DNA from: Sphaerisporangium rufum
GTDB lineage: Bacteria; Actinomycetota; Actinomycetes; Streptosporangiales; Streptosporangiaceae
DNA length: 64,000 nt
Assembly: GCF_016863395.1 (NCBI RefSeq)
Contig: NZ_BOOU01000017.1
Coordinates: 62,001 to 126,000 of the forward strand
Direction: 5' to 3'
Shown here: positions 1-8,958 of the stretch, piece by piece
Position numbering within the stretch: the first letter of the stretch is position 1
How the letters are laid out: each line of letters opens with the position of its first letter
Made by a program: the position numbers and the translations under genes
Notes under the pieces: generated by a model
The model's input: only the letters and a program-made list of their open reading frames with translations
What the model was told of the DNA's origin: nothing
Databases searched by the model: none

Positions 1-1262
1 GCGATGTCCCGGGCGATGGCCAGCCCCAGGCCGGTACCGAGCTTGTCGCGCTCGCGGCCGGCGGCCAGCCGGGTGAAGCGCTGGAACACCACCTCGCGCT
101 GCTCCGGCGCGATGCCCGCGCCGTCGTCGACCACCTCCAGACGTGCCAGGTCGTCCTGGCGGCACACCAGCACGGTGACCGTCGACAGTGCGTGCCGCTC
201 GGCGTTGTCCAGCAGGTTGGTCAGCAATCGGACCAGCTGCAACCGGTCGCCGCTGACCACCACGCCCGGCTGCAGGTCGAGCGCCACCCGTTTGCCGCGG
301 AACCGCCGGCCGACCTCGGTGCGCACCAGCTCGGCCAGGTTGATGTAGTCGCGGGACACCTTCTCGCCCGACTCCAGCCGGGTGAGCACCAGCAGATCGG
401 TCACGATGGCCTGCAACCGGTCCAGGCTCAGCACCAGCGCCTCGGCCGTCATGGGCCAGTCGGTGTCCGCCGGATGCAGCAGCGCGTCCTCCAGCTGGGC
501 CCGCATCGCGGTGATCGGGCTGCGCAGGTCGTGCGAGGCGTCGGAGGCGAACCGGCCCTGCCGCTGCACCGCCTCCTGCACCCGGTCCAGCATCTGGTTC
601 ATGCTTTCGGCCAGGTCGCGCAGCTCGTCGCGGTGCGGGGACAGCGGCACCCGCAGGCTCGGATCGGACGCGGTGATCTCGGCGAGCCTGCGGCACAGGT
701 CGCGCACCGGGGCGAGGGTCCAGCGCACGATGCCGTACGCGCCGAGCGCGGTCGCGCCGACGAGTATCAGCGAGCCACCGCCCAGCAGCGCGGCCATGCC
801 CGGGCTGACGTACCAGGGCACCGCCCGGTCGGCGCCGTAGATGAGCCAATTCCCGCCAGGCCGGTAGAAACGCATCGCGACCAGCAGCAGGCAGGAATCG
901 GGAAAGGCCGGCAGCCGGCAGACGGTGCGCTCGGCGGTGCCCGCATCGTCCGGCGGCACCAGGTCGCCGACCGGGGGCCGGCCGGCCAGCCGCGGTGACG
1001 CGGAGACCACCCGCCGCCGCTCGTCCAGCACCTGCAGGAGCGGCGGCTCGGGGGTGGCGAGCACCGCGGGCAGCCGGTCCCGGGCGATCAGCCGGGCCAG
1101 CCGGAGCTCGGCCGCGGTGACGCGCTCGCGGACCGCGACGGTGGCGAGTTCGCGTTCGTGCACCAGGATGAGCGCGCTCACGCCCGCGCACGCCAGGGCC
1201 GTCATGGTGCCGATGACCCATGCCAGCCGGGCCCGCGCGGACCAGTCGCGCCAGAGCCTCAC
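1..1262 (-). CDS. Two-component sensor histidine kinase, C-terminus cut by window start
   Basis: Reading the complement from a GTG at 1262 gives about 420 residues that run off the left edge. There is an N-terminal membrane helix (WVIGTMTALACAGVSALILV), an extracytoplasmic sensor stretch of about 120 residues containing two Cys, a second helix (GMAALLGGGSLILVGATALG), a HAMP-like linker, a HisKA box (FASDASHDLRSPI, phospho-acceptor His), an N-box (LLTNLLDNAERHA) and the G1/G2 ATP-lid motifs (VVDDGAGI, GTGLGLAIA). This is the classical layout of an OmpR-partner kinase. An in-frame GTG at 1274 is an alternative start. The partner regulator would lie left of the window, so the signal sensed cannot be named. 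A TAGGGT hexamer on the minus strand at 1289-1294 could be its -10 element. Confidence 0.9.
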   Translation of the reverse strand, partial: MRLWRDWSARARLAWVIGTMTALACAGVSALILVHERELATVAVRERVTAAELRLARLIARDRLPAVLATPEPPLLQVLDERRRVVSASPRLAGRPPVGDLVPPDDAGTAERTVCRLPAFPDSCLLLVAMRFYRPGGNWLIYGADRAVPWYVSPGMAALLGGGSLILVGATALGAYGIVRWTLAPVRDLCRRLAEITASDPSLRVPLSPHRDELRDLAESMNQMLDRVQEAVQRQGRFASDASHDLRSPITAMRAQLEDALLHPADTDWPMTAEALVLSLDRLQAIVTDLLVLTRLESGEKVSRDYINLAELVRTEVGRRFRGKRVALDLQPGVVVSGDRLQLVRLLTNLLDNAERHALSTVTVLVCRQDDLARLEVVDDGAGIAPEQREVVFQRFTRLAAGRERDKLGTGLGLAIARDI

Positions 1263-1491
1263 CGCGCCCCCCACTCCATTTCCCGATCACCCTAGATCCG
1301 CGTCGTCCCTGGTCAGCCTGGGAGAGCGGCAAGGTGGGGGAAACTATCGGCCAAGGACAGGGCGGCCACCGGGCATGGAGATCAGCGACCTGTACAAGCC
1401 GTGGATCACTGGTTAGCGTGAGTTGGCCGCCAGGTGGCACGGTGGGCCGGTGCGGACTTCATGTAATGGTTCAGGCGATCAAGGAGAGCGC

Positions 1492-3048
1492 ATGGACATC
1501 AGCGGGCTGACCGGTTTCTACCAGATCGCCGCTGCCGACCCCGGCCGCCGGGCGCTGGTGGACACCGACGGCTCGGTCACCACCTACGGGGAGCTGCTGG
1601 CCCGGGTGAACCAGGTCTCGCACGGCCTGCGCGCCCGCGGCCTGTCTCGCGGCGACGTGGTCGCCGGCGTGCTGCCCAACGGTATCGACGCGGTGATCAT
1701 GCTGCTGGCCACCGGGCAGATCGGCCTGTATCACGTGCCGGTCAACTGGCATCTGACCGCCGCGGAGATCGCCTACATCCTCGGCGACTGCGATGCGCGC
1801 GTGGTCGTGCACCGCGAGCCCGGCGGCGCCCCGGCCGCGACCGTCCGCGAGGCGTGCGAGGCGGCCGGGATCGGGCCGGAAGCTCTGTACGACGGGTACG
1901 CCGGCCTGGCCGCCGGTCAGCCCGCCACCGCCCCGCCGGACCGCTCGGCCGGCGCGGTCATGTGGTACACCTCCGGCACCACCGGATTCCCCAAGGGCGT
2001 GCAGCGGCGGCTCGGCGACGCCCCGCCCGAGCAGGTCGCCGCGATGGGCGTCCGGTTCGCCGCCGCGGTCTGCGACCTGCGGTCCGGGGACGACGTCCAC
2101 CTGGTCACCTCGCCGATCTACCACTCGGCGCCCTGCGCGCACGTCCAGCTCGCGCTCAACCTCGGGCACACCCTGGTCATCGCGCCACGGTTCGACCCGG
2201 AGGTCATCCTGGACCTGGTGGCCCGGCACCAGGTGACCAACGCGCTGATGGTGCCCACGATGTTCCACCGGATGCTCCGCCTTCCCGAGAGCGTCCGGCG
2301 GCGGTACGACGTGTCCTCGCTGCGGCAGGTCGTGCACACCGGCGCCGCCTGCCCGGTGGCGGTGAAGCAGGCGATCATGGACTGGTGGGGGCCGGTGCTG
2401 TACGAGTACTACGGGTCCACCGAGGCGACCATCGCCTTCGCCGCCAAGCCGCTGGAGTGGCTCGCCCGGCCGGGCACGGTCGGCCGCCCGGCGCCCACCT
2501 TCGAGGTTCGCATTCTCGACGATGACGGCGCCGAGCTGCCGCCCGGCGAGCCCGGCCTGGTGTACGTCCGGTCGCCGCTCACCGCGTTCGAGTACCGCAA
2601 GGACCCGGCCAGGACGGCGGCCGGCATGCGCGGCGACTGGTACGCGCCCGGCGACATCGGCTACCTGGACGCCGAGGGTTACCTGTTCCTGTGCGACCGG
2701 CGGACCGACCTGATCGTCTCCGGCGGGGTGAACATCTACCCGGCGGAGGTCGAGGCGGCGCTGCTGGAGCACCCGGCGGTGGCCGACGTCGCGGTGATCG
2801 GCGAGCCGGACGAGGAGTGGGGGCACCGGGTGGTCGCCCTGGTGCAGCCCGCCGCCGGCCTGACCGGCGGCCCGGCGCTGACCACCGAGCTGCTGGCGCA
2901 CTGCGCGCCGCGTATCGCCCGGTTCAAGCACCCCAGGGTCATCGTCTACCGGGACGAGCTGCCCCGCACCCCGACCGGCAAGCTCTCCCGGCGCACCGTC
3001 CGCGAGGACTACCTCCGCGACCGCACCGGCCTCCCCGGCCCAACCTGA
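1492..3048 (+). CDS. Acyl-CoA synthetase / AMP-dependent ligase (FadD-like)
   Basis: This 518-residue protein belongs to the ANL adenylating superfamily and should activate a carboxylic acid as acyl-AMP and transfer it to CoA. The ATP-binding P-loop reads YTSGTTGFPKG, the A5 motif is YEYYGSTE, the A7/A8 hinge region is GDIGYLDAEGYLFLCDRRTDLIVSGGVNIYP, and the catalytic lysine motif PRTPTGKLSRR lies near the C-terminus. ATG 1492 is chosen because AAGGAG lies seven bases upstream; earlier in-frame starts add residues that do not look like the family. It stands alone, convergent with the next operon. The chain length and identity of the acid cannot be read; medium or long-chain fatty acid, or a carnitine/crotonobetaine-like acid, are all possible. 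Confidence 0.9.
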   Translation: MDISGLTGFYQIAAADPGRRALVDTDGSVTTYGELLARVNQVSHGLRARGLSRGDVVAGVLPNGIDAVIMLLATGQIGLYHVPVNWHLTAAEIAYILGDCDARVVVHREPGGAPAATVREACEAAGIGPEALYDGYAGLAAGQPATAPPDRSAGAVMWYTSGTTGFPKGVQRRLGDAPPEQVAAMGVRFAAAVCDLRSGDDVHLVTSPIYHSAPCAHVQLALNLGHTLVIAPRFDPEVILDLVARHQVTNALMVPTMFHRMLRLPESVRRRYDVSSLRQVVHTGAACPVAVKQAIMDWWGPVLYEYYGSTEATIAFAAKPLEWLARPGTVGRPAPTFEVRILDDDGAELPPGEPGLVYVRSPLTAFEYRKDPARTAAGMRGDWYAPGDIGYLDAEGYLFLCDRRTDLIVSGGVNIYPAEVEAALLEHPAVADVAVIGEPDEEWGHRVVALVQPAAGLTGGPALTTELLAHCAPRIARFKHPRVIVYRDELPRTPTGKLSRRTVREDYLRDRTGLPGPT

Positions 3049-3197
3049 CGCACCGCGTCCCGGCCCGGCCTGGCGCCCTGCCGCTCGGCCCGGCCTGGCG
3101 CACAGCCTCCCCGACCTCGCCTGACGCGCCGGCGACCACCCGCGGCCCCGGCCGTTCGGGTGCGCCGGGGGCCTCGCGACTTCCGCCGGGTGAAGAT

Positions 3198-3227
3198 CCT
3201 GCCCGCTGGGCCTTCCCGCCGGGCAGG
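3198..3227. terminator. Possible bidirectional terminator hairpin between convergent genes
   Basis: CCTGCCCG (3198-3205) pairs with CGGGCAGG (3220-3227) across a 14-base loop, in the gap between the acyl-CoA synthetase and the convergent epimerase gene. There is no T-run. The same gap holds a 16-bp direct repeat (CGGCCCGGCCTGGCGC at 3061 and 3086). Confidence 0.35.
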
Positions 3228-3283
3228 CGGGCGGATCGGTCGCGCGGCGATCGCAGCCCGACCAACGGCAGGCCTGCCCGCGG

Positions 3284-4390
3284 TCAGCTGGGGAGCCATT
3301 CGGTGGCCGTGGTGACCTCGCGCAGCACCTCGGGCAGCGGGGTGACGCCGAGACCTGGACCGGTGGGCACGGTGAGGTGGCCGTCGCGGAGCACGAACGG
3401 CTCGGTGATGTCGGTGGCGTAGTAGCGGCCGGACGCCGACAGGTCGCCGGGCAGCGTGAAGCCGGGCAGCGCGGCCAGCGCCAGGTTGCCCGCCCGGCCC
3501 AGGCCGGTCTCCAGCATGCCGCCGCACCAGACGGCCACGCCGTGCGCCGCGCACAGGTCGTGGATGCGCCGCGCCTCCAGGTAGCCGCCGACCCGCCCCG
3601 GCTTGACGTTGATCACCGAGCAGGCGCCGAGCGTGATGGCCGCGGCGGCGTGCCGGGCCGACTCGATCGACTCGTCCAGGCACACCGGGGTGCGCAGCCG
3701 CCTGGCCAGCGCGGCGTGCTGCACCAGGTCGTCCTCGGCCAGCGGCTGCTCGATCAGCAGCAGCCCGAAGTCATCCAGCCGGGCCAGGTGCGCGGCGTCG
3801 GCGAGGGTGTAGGCGGCGTTGGCGTCCACCTGGAGCAGCAACTCGTCGCCGAACCGCTCGCGCACCGCGCGCACCGGCGCCACGTCCCAGCCGGGCTCGA
3901 TCTTCAGCTTGACCCGGGCGTACCCCTGGTCCAGGTGACCCGCCACCGCGTCCAGCAGCTCGGGCACCGACCGCATGATGCCGAGCGCGACCCCGGCGGG
4001 CACCCGGTCGCGGCTCGCGCCGAGGAACGCCGCCAGCGACCGCCCGGCGGCGCGAAGCTCGGCGTCCAGCAGCGCGGTCTCCAGCGCCGCCTTGGCCATC
4101 CGGTGGCCGCGCACCGGCGCCATCGCCCGGCCGGCCGACTGCGCGTCGACGCCGGGCCGGGCGGCCAGCGCCGGCAGCAGGAAGCGCCGGATCACATCCG
4201 CCGCGCCGTCCACGTACTCGGCGGTGTAATGCGGATCGGCCATCGCGACGCACTCGGCGAACCCCTCGCCCTCCGGCGTGACCACCCGCACCAGCAGCAC
4301 GTCCCGCCGGGTCTGGACGCCCGTCGAGGTGCGGAACGGGCTGACCAGCGGCAGCGCCAGCCGGCGCAGCTCCACCCCGGTGATCTTCAC
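3284..4390 (-). CDS. Enolase-superfamily N-acylamino-acid racemase / o-succinylbenzoate synthase-like enzyme
   Basis: The 368-residue product is a muconate-lactonizing-subgroup enolase. The catalytic KxK motif is RVKLKIEPG, the three metal-ligand motifs are QVDANAAY, IEQPL and CLDESI, and the second base lies in INVKPGRVGG. The stretch WCGGMLETGLGRAGNLALAALP is typical of the OSBS/NSAR branch rather than the Bacillus-type dipeptide epimerases. Such enzymes racemise N-succinyl or N-acyl amino acids, or make o-succinylbenzoate for menaquinone; no men genes are nearby. It lies 40 bp downstream of an M19 dipeptidase on the same strand, which argues for amino acid or peptide stereochemistry rather than menaquinone. 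The ATG at 4390 begins the conserved MKITGVELRRLALPL. Confidence 0.85.
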   Translation of the reverse strand: MKITGVELRRLALPLVSPFRTSTGVQTRRDVLLVRVVTPEGEGFAECVAMADPHYTAEYVDGAADVIRRFLLPALAARPGVDAQSAGRAMAPVRGHRMAKAALETALLDAELRAAGRSLAAFLGASRDRVPAGVALGIMRSVPELLDAVAGHLDQGYARVKLKIEPGWDVAPVRAVRERFGDELLLQVDANAAYTLADAAHLARLDDFGLLLIEQPLAEDDLVQHAALARRLRTPVCLDESIESARHAAAAITLGACSVINVKPGRVGGYLEARRIHDLCAAHGVAVWCGGMLETGLGRAGNLALAALPGFTLPGDLSASGRYYATDITEPFVLRDGHLTVPTGPGLGVTPLPEVLREVTTATEWLPS

Positions 4391-4430
4391 CGCGCGTCTC
4401 CGGCCCGGCCCGGCGGGGTGCGGTGGCGGC

Positions 4431-5480
4431 TCATGGCGCCACCGGGGCGGGGCGGCCGAGCTCGTCGCGGAACAGGCGCAGCATGTTCCCGCCGAGGATC
4501 TGGTGGATCTGCTTGTCGTCCAGCCCGCGGCGCACCAGCTCTTCGGTGACCAGCGGCAGGCCGCGCGGCCCGTCCAGGCCGGGCACGGTGGCCAGCACGT
4601 CGATGCCGCTGAGGCCGCTCGGCTCGCAGCACGGCGGGGTGAGATCCAGGAAGACCTCCCGGATGAAGTCCGGACCGAGGCCGACGTGCTCCGTGCCGGC
4701 CACCTCCGCCACGTGCACGATGTGATCGGCCAGCCGCGCCACGGTCTGGTCCGCCGGATCCTCGGCCAGGAACCCGGCCAGGAAGTTCACGCAGATCACC
4801 CCGCCACCGGCGGCCACCGCGCGCAGCTGGTCGTCGGTGAGGTTGCGGTGATGGTCGCGCAGCGCGCGGGCCGAGGAGTGCGTGGCGATGACCGGCCGGG
4901 TGGCGATCTCCAGCACGTGCGCCACCCCGGTGGCGCCGAGATGGGAGATGTCGAAGAGCATGCCGAGGCGCTCCATCTCCCGCAGCACCTCGACCCCGTG
5001 GCTGGTCAGCCGGCTGCCGGTGGCGTCCTGCCCGCTGCCGTCGGCCAGCGGCGTGCGGCCCCAGTGGGCGATCGAGCCGACCCGCACCCCCAGCCGGAAC
5101 AGGGTGGGCAGCAGCTCGACGCTGGCGTCCAGCCCCGGCATGCTCTCCAGCGCCAGCACCAGCGCGATGCGCCCCTCGGCGAGCGCCGCGTCGATCTGCC
5201 GCCCGTCAAGGCACAGCCGCACCTCGTCGGCGTTGCCCTCGGCCAGCACGTGCGCGCACTCGATCATGCGCAGCGTCTGGCGCAGCGCGCCCTCCGGGCG
5301 GAACTCGTCGTCGATGAACACCGGCAGCACCTGCAGGTCGACGCCGCCCTCGCGCAGCTGGGGCAGCCATCGCTCGCGGAAGAACGACGCCCACGCCGCC
5401 GGTGGCCGGGCCGCGACGGCCATCAGCAGGTCGTTGTGCGCGTCGGCGACGACCGCCTCCCGGTGCAGGTCAGTGAACAC
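4431..5480 (-). CDS. Membrane-dipeptidase-like metallopeptidase (peptidase M19)
   Basis: The 349-residue product resembles renal dipeptidase and actinobacterial M19 enzymes that hydrolyse L,D- or L,L-dipeptides using a binuclear zinc site. The first ligand pair is the HxD of VADAHNDLL (residues 15 and 17); later motifs are FDISHLG, the His of ATHSSARALRDHHRN, and VGLGPDF near the C-terminus. GTG 5480 is preferred because AGAGGAG precedes it, although the frame stays open further upstream. No signal peptide is seen, so it is probably cytoplasmic. It forms an apparent two-gene operon with the racemase/epimerase downstream, consistent with salvage of D-residue peptides. Confidence 0.85.
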   Translation of the reverse strand: MFTDLHREAVVADAHNDLLMAVAARPPAAWASFFRERWLPQLREGGVDLQVLPVFIDDEFRPEGALRQTLRMIECAHVLAEGNADEVRLCLDGRQIDAALAEGRIALVLALESMPGLDASVELLPTLFRLGVRVGSIAHWGRTPLADGSGQDATGSRLTSHGVEVLREMERLGMLFDISHLGATGVAHVLEIATRPVIATHSSARALRDHHRNLTDDQLRAVAAGGGVICVNFLAGFLAEDPADQTVARLADHIVHVAEVAGTEHVGLGPDFIREVFLDLTPPCCEPSGLSGIDVLATVPGLDGPRGLPLVTEELVRRGLDDKQIHQILGGNMLRLFRDELGRPAPVAP

Positions 5481-5861
5481 GTGCGCTCCTCTCGCCCGCG
5501 CCCCGCCCCCGGGACGCCCGATCGACTTCGACCGTACAAGGCGGCCGGGCGGCCCGCGCCACCCCGGTCCGGACTGTGGAAAACCTGTCCGCCCGCGGCC
5601 ACGCCGATCGTGGAGACACCGCGCCGCACGCCGCCGCACCTCGAGCACCGCACCGCGGCCTCCACCGCGAGCCCCGCCACCGCAGCCGACCGTGGAAAGC
5701 GCCGCACCGGAAGCCCGGCATCGCGAGCACCGCACCGCAGGCCCCGCGCCGGACGCACCGACCGGACGGGGCCGGGACGGAACACCCATCCCGGGAGGCG
5801 TCGCCCCGGAAGGCACGACACACCCGGGCAGGGCGACGCGAACCAGGTGCCGGTGGCCAGG
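5481..5861. repeat. Intergenic stretch with an imperfect direct repeat
   Basis: No gene is supported here. Two segments, roughly 5605-5660 and 5687-5743, resemble one another at an offset of 82 bp. Both begin with CGAYCGTGGA, and both contain the identical core CGAGCACCGCACCGC (5642-5656 and 5724-5738). The rest of the stretch is C-rich and carries many GCACCGC words. The dipeptidase promoter should lie at its left end. Confidence 0.5.
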
Positions 5862-7304
5862 TCAGCCGTAGGTGTACGCCTCCGGGCGCGGCCGCCGGGT
5901 GATCCGCCGGTAGGTCGCCACCGGCCCCGGCCAGTTGTTGGTCACCCGCCCTGAGGCGTTCTTGTACCAGCTCCGGCAGCCCGCCTCCCACACCGTGCGC
6001 GCCATCGCCCGGTCCAGCGCGGCCCGCCAGGCGTCCAGCGACTCCGGTCGCACCTCCATCGGGCCGCGGGCCGACAGCAGCGGCAGGCAGCCCATGATGT
6101 ACCGCACCTGGGACTCGATCATCAGGACGATCGAGCTGTGGCCGAGATTGGTGTTCGGGCCGTACAGCATGAACAGGTTCGGGAAGTTCGGCACCGCCAT
6201 GCCGAGATAGGCCTCTGCGCCGTCCTTCCAGACCTCGGCCAGCGGCCGGCCGCCGCGCCCGGTGACCTCCACCGGCGCCAGGAACTCGGTGGTGCGGAAC
6301 CCGGTTGCGTAGACGATGGTGTCCGCCGCCCGCACCGTGCCGTCCGCCGTCTCGATGCCCTCGGGCACCACCCGGGCGATCGGCGTGGTGACCAGGTCGA
6401 CGTTCGGCCTGGTCAGCGCGGGATAGAAGTCGCTGTCGATGACGATCCGCTTGCAGCCGATCGGGTAGCCGGGGGTGAGCCTGGCCCGCAGCGCCGGGTC
6501 GGGCACCTGGCGGCGCAGGTGCTCGCGGGCCCGCCTGGTGACCAGCGGCCGGCTCCACCCGTCGACGATCACCGGATAGATCAGGCCTTCCATGAACCGG
6601 AAGATCCGCTGCCGGTCGGCCGCGAGCAGGCCGGGCAGCCACCGGAAGGCCGGCCGCAGCACCGGGCCGTACGGCCCGTCCGGTTTGGGGATCACCCAGC
6701 TCGGCGTGCGCTGGTAGACGTCCAGGTGCCCGGCGGCGGCGGCCACCCGGGGGATGAGCTGCGCGGCCGAGGAACCGTTGCCGATCACCGCGACCCGGCG
6801 GCCCGCCAGGTCGTGCCCGTGGTCCCAGCGCGCCGAGTGGAACGCGGTGCCCGCGAAGTCCGGCATGCCGGGGATCTCCGGCAGGTGCGGCCGGTTCAAC
6901 TGGCCGACACCGGTCACCACCACGTCGAAGGACTCCTGCTGCCCGCCGGCCGTGGTGACCCGCCAGCAGCCGCGCTCCTCGTCGAACGCGGCCGCGGTGA
7001 CCTCGGTGTTCAGCCGCAGATGCCGGCGCAGGCGGTACTTGTCGGCGCAGTGCTCCAGGTAGGCGAGGATCTCCGGCTGGCGCGGGAAGCGCCGCGTCCA
7101 GCCGCGCGCCTGCTCGAAGGAGTAGGAGTACAGGTGCGACGGCACGTCGCACGCCGCGCCGGGATAGGTGTTGTCCCGCCAGGTGCCGCCGACGCCGCCG
7201 GCCTTCTCGAAGATGGTGAACGAGGTGATCCCGGCCGCGCGCAGCCGGATGCCCATGCACAGGCCGCCGAAGCCCGCACCGATGATCGCGACCGATGGCG
7301 CCAT
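5862..7304 (-). CDS. Flavin monooxygenase, type I Baeyer-Villiger-like
   Basis: The 480-residue protein has the FAD Rossmann motif GAGFGG (residues 9-14), the strongly conserved GGTWRDNTYPGAACDVPSHLYSYSF (split here into two family hallmarks, GGTW and the following cysteine loop), the type I BVMO fingerprint FxGxxxHxxxWD at residues 150-161 (FAGTAFHSARWD), and the NADPH Rossmann motif GNGSSA at 175-180. These enzymes use NADPH and O2 to insert oxygen into ketones or oxidise soft nucleophiles. The fingerprint supports Baeyer-Villiger activity over simple N-oxidation. GGAGGG lies upstream of ATG 7304. It is transcribed divergently from nif3 and has no pathway neighbours that reveal a substrate. 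Confidence 0.88.
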   Translation of the reverse strand: MAPSVAIIGAGFGGLCMGIRLRAAGITSFTIFEKAGGVGGTWRDNTYPGAACDVPSHLYSYSFEQARGWTRRFPRQPEILAYLEHCADKYRLRRHLRLNTEVTAAAFDEERGCWRVTTAGGQQESFDVVVTGVGQLNRPHLPEIPGMPDFAGTAFHSARWDHGHDLAGRRVAVIGNGSSAAQLIPRVAAAAGHLDVYQRTPSWVIPKPDGPYGPVLRPAFRWLPGLLAADRQRIFRFMEGLIYPVIVDGWSRPLVTRRAREHLRRQVPDPALRARLTPGYPIGCKRIVIDSDFYPALTRPNVDLVTTPIARVVPEGIETADGTVRAADTIVYATGFRTTEFLAPVEVTGRGGRPLAEVWKDGAEAYLGMAVPNFPNLFMLYGPNTNLGHSSIVLMIESQVRYIMGCLPLLSARGPMEVRPESLDAWRAALDRAMARTVWEAGCRSWYKNASGRVTNNWPGPVATYRRITRRPRPEAYTYG

Positions 7305-7352
7305 ACCCCAGCCCTCCGGGTGTCAGGACCTACTTACCCTAGATCGTGGCGA

Positions 7353-7358
7353 TAGTCT
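7353..7358 (+). promoter_or_regulatory. -10 element (TAGTCT) of a leaderless nif3 transcript
   Basis: TAGTCT ends six bases before the GTG at 7365 and no Shine-Dalgarno motif lies between them. This is the spacing expected if transcription starts on the first base of the start codon, as is common in actinomycetes. Confidence 0.55.
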
Positions 7359-7364
7359 GCGCAC

Positions 7365-8213
7365 GTGTCCCCACCACCGTTGTCCGCGATCATCGCGGAA
7401 CTTGAATCGATGTATGACCCGGCTTGGGCCGAGCCGTGGGACGCGGTCGGTCTGACCTGCGGTGATCCCCGGCAGCCGGTCCGCCGGATCCTCTTCGCGG
7501 TCGACCCGGTGACGGCGGTGGCCGGCGAGGCGGTGGCCTGGGGCGCCGACCTGCTGGTCACCCACCATCCTCTCTACCTGAAGGGCACCACCTCGGTCGC
7601 CGCCGACACCGCCAAAGGCGCCCTGGTACACCAGCTGATCAAGCACGACGTCGGGCTCTACACCGCGCACACCAACGCCGACGTGGCCGACCCCGGCGTC
7701 TCCGACGCGCTGGCCCGCGCCGTGGGGCTGGCCGGGCCGCTCCGCCCGCTGCGACCCGCCGCCGACGCACCCGGCCGCGGCCTCGGCCGGCTGGGCGAGC
7801 TGGCCGAGCCGATGCCGCTGGCCGACTTCGCCGCCCAGGCCGTCCGCGGCCTGCCGCGCACCGCGTGGGGCCTGCGGGTCGCCGGTGACGCCGACCGCCT
7901 GGTGCGCACCGTGGCGGTCAGCGGCGGCGCCGGCGACTCGCTGCTCGGCACCGCCGCCGCGGCCGGCGCCGACGTGTTCCTCACCGCCGACCTGCGCCAC
8001 CACCCCGCGGGCGAGTTCCTGGAGTCCGGCGCGTTCGCCGGCGGTCCGGCGCTGATCGACGCGGCGCACTGGGCCACCGAATGGCCGTGGCTGGCCCCGG
8101 CCGCCGCGCTGCTCACGTCCCGGCTGGCCGCGCGGGGGATTAATGTTGAGACGCGTGTCTCGGAGACGGTCACGGACGCCTGGACGACAACAGCACAGTG
8201 CGAGGAAAAGTGA
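7365..8213 (+). CDS. NIF3-family dinuclear-metal protein (GTP cyclohydrolase I type 2-like)
   Basis: The 282-residue product shows the NIF3/DUF34 metal site: the paired histidines of LLVTHHPLYLKG (67 and 68), an Asp/His pair in YTAHTNAD, and the C-terminal TADLRHH with a downstream IDAAHWATE. The biochemical role of the family is unsettled; a metal-dependent hydrolase or a damage-control function has been proposed. GTG 7365 directly follows a -10 box, indicating leaderless translation. The gene overlaps the following zinc-ribbon gene by a GTGA junction and heads a conserved actinobacterial block with that gene and the RNase H/phosphatase gene. Confidence 0.88.
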   Translation: MSPPPLSAIIAELESMYDPAWAEPWDAVGLTCGDPRQPVRRILFAVDPVTAVAGEAVAWGADLLVTHHPLYLKGTTSVAADTAKGALVHQLIKHDVGLYTAHTNADVADPGVSDALARAVGLAGPLRPLRPAADAPGRGLGRLGELAEPMPLADFAAQAVRGLPRTAWGLRVAGDADRLVRTVAVSGGAGDSLLGTAAAAGADVFLTADLRHHPAGEFLESGAFAGGPALIDAAHWATEWPWLAPAAALLTSRLAARGINVETRVSETVTDAWTTTAQCEEK

Positions 8214-8950
8214 AAGCTGCCCCGGAAGCCCAGAAGCGCCTTCTCGAGCTCGCCGAGATCGACGCCGTTCTCGACCGGCTGGCGCACCGCCGCCGCACGC
8301 TGCCCGAGCTGGCGGAGATCGAGGAGGGCTCGGCCAGGCTCGCCCGCGTCTCCACCGAGCTGATCTCCGCGCAGACCGAGGCCGGTGACCTGGCCCGTGA
8401 CCAGGCCAAGGCCGAGTCCGACGTCGACGCGGTGCGCACGCGCGCCGAGCGCGACCAGAAGCGGCTGGACTCCGGCCAGGTGTCCTCGCCCAAGGATCTG
8501 GCCAACCTCCAGTCCGAGATCGTGTCGCTGCACCGCCGCCAGGGTGACCTGGAGGACGTGGTGCTGGAGATCATGGAGCGCCGCGAGGCGGCGGACGCCG
8601 AGGTGAGCCGGCTGGCCGGCGAGCGCGCCGAGCTCGGCTCGGCCCTGGCCACCCTGGAGGAGAAGCGGGACGCCGCGTTCGGCACCATCGACGCCGAGGC
8701 GGCCGACGTCAAGGGGCGCCGCGGCGGGGTCGCCGGTGACATCCCGCCCGACCTGCTCGCCCTGTACGAGAAGCTGCGCGCCCAGCAGGGGGTCGGCGCC
8801 GCCATGCTGCAGGGCGGCCGGTGCCAGGGCTGTAAGGTCTCGCTGTCCATCGCCGACTTGAACGCCATCCGGGCCGCCGCCCCCGACGAGGTGGTGCGCT
8901 GCGAGGAGTGCCGCCGCATCCTGGTGCGCACCCCCGAGTCCGGTCTGTGA
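8210..8950 (+). CDS. Coiled-coil protein with C-terminal C4 zinc ribbon
   Basis: The 246-residue product is mostly heptad-rich helix (about residues 10-185, rich in Glu, Arg, Leu and Ala), followed by a zinc ribbon with CxxC pairs, GRCQGCKVSL and VRCEECRRIL. It matches the zf-RING_7/CT398-HP0958 type of protein, whose coiled coil and ribbon bind nucleic acid or partner proteins. GTG 8210 is chosen over the earlier in-frame GTG because GAGGAAAA lies just upstream and because it gives a GTGA overlap with nif3. A function in RNA metabolism is suggested only by neighbourhood (RNase H fusion, RNase P RNA). Confidence 0.85.
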   Translation: MKAAPEAQKRLLELAEIDAVLDRLAHRRRTLPELAEIEEGSARLARVSTELISAQTEAGDLARDQAKAESDVDAVRTRAERDQKRLDSGQVSSPKDLANLQSEIVSLHRRQGDLEDVVLEIMERREAADAEVSRLAGERAELGSALATLEEKRDAAFGTIDAEAADVKGRRGGVAGDIPPDLLALYEKLRAQQGVGAAMLQGGRCQGCKVSLSIADLNAIRAAAPDEVVRCEECRRILVRTPESGL

Positions 8951-8958
8951 GCCTTCCG

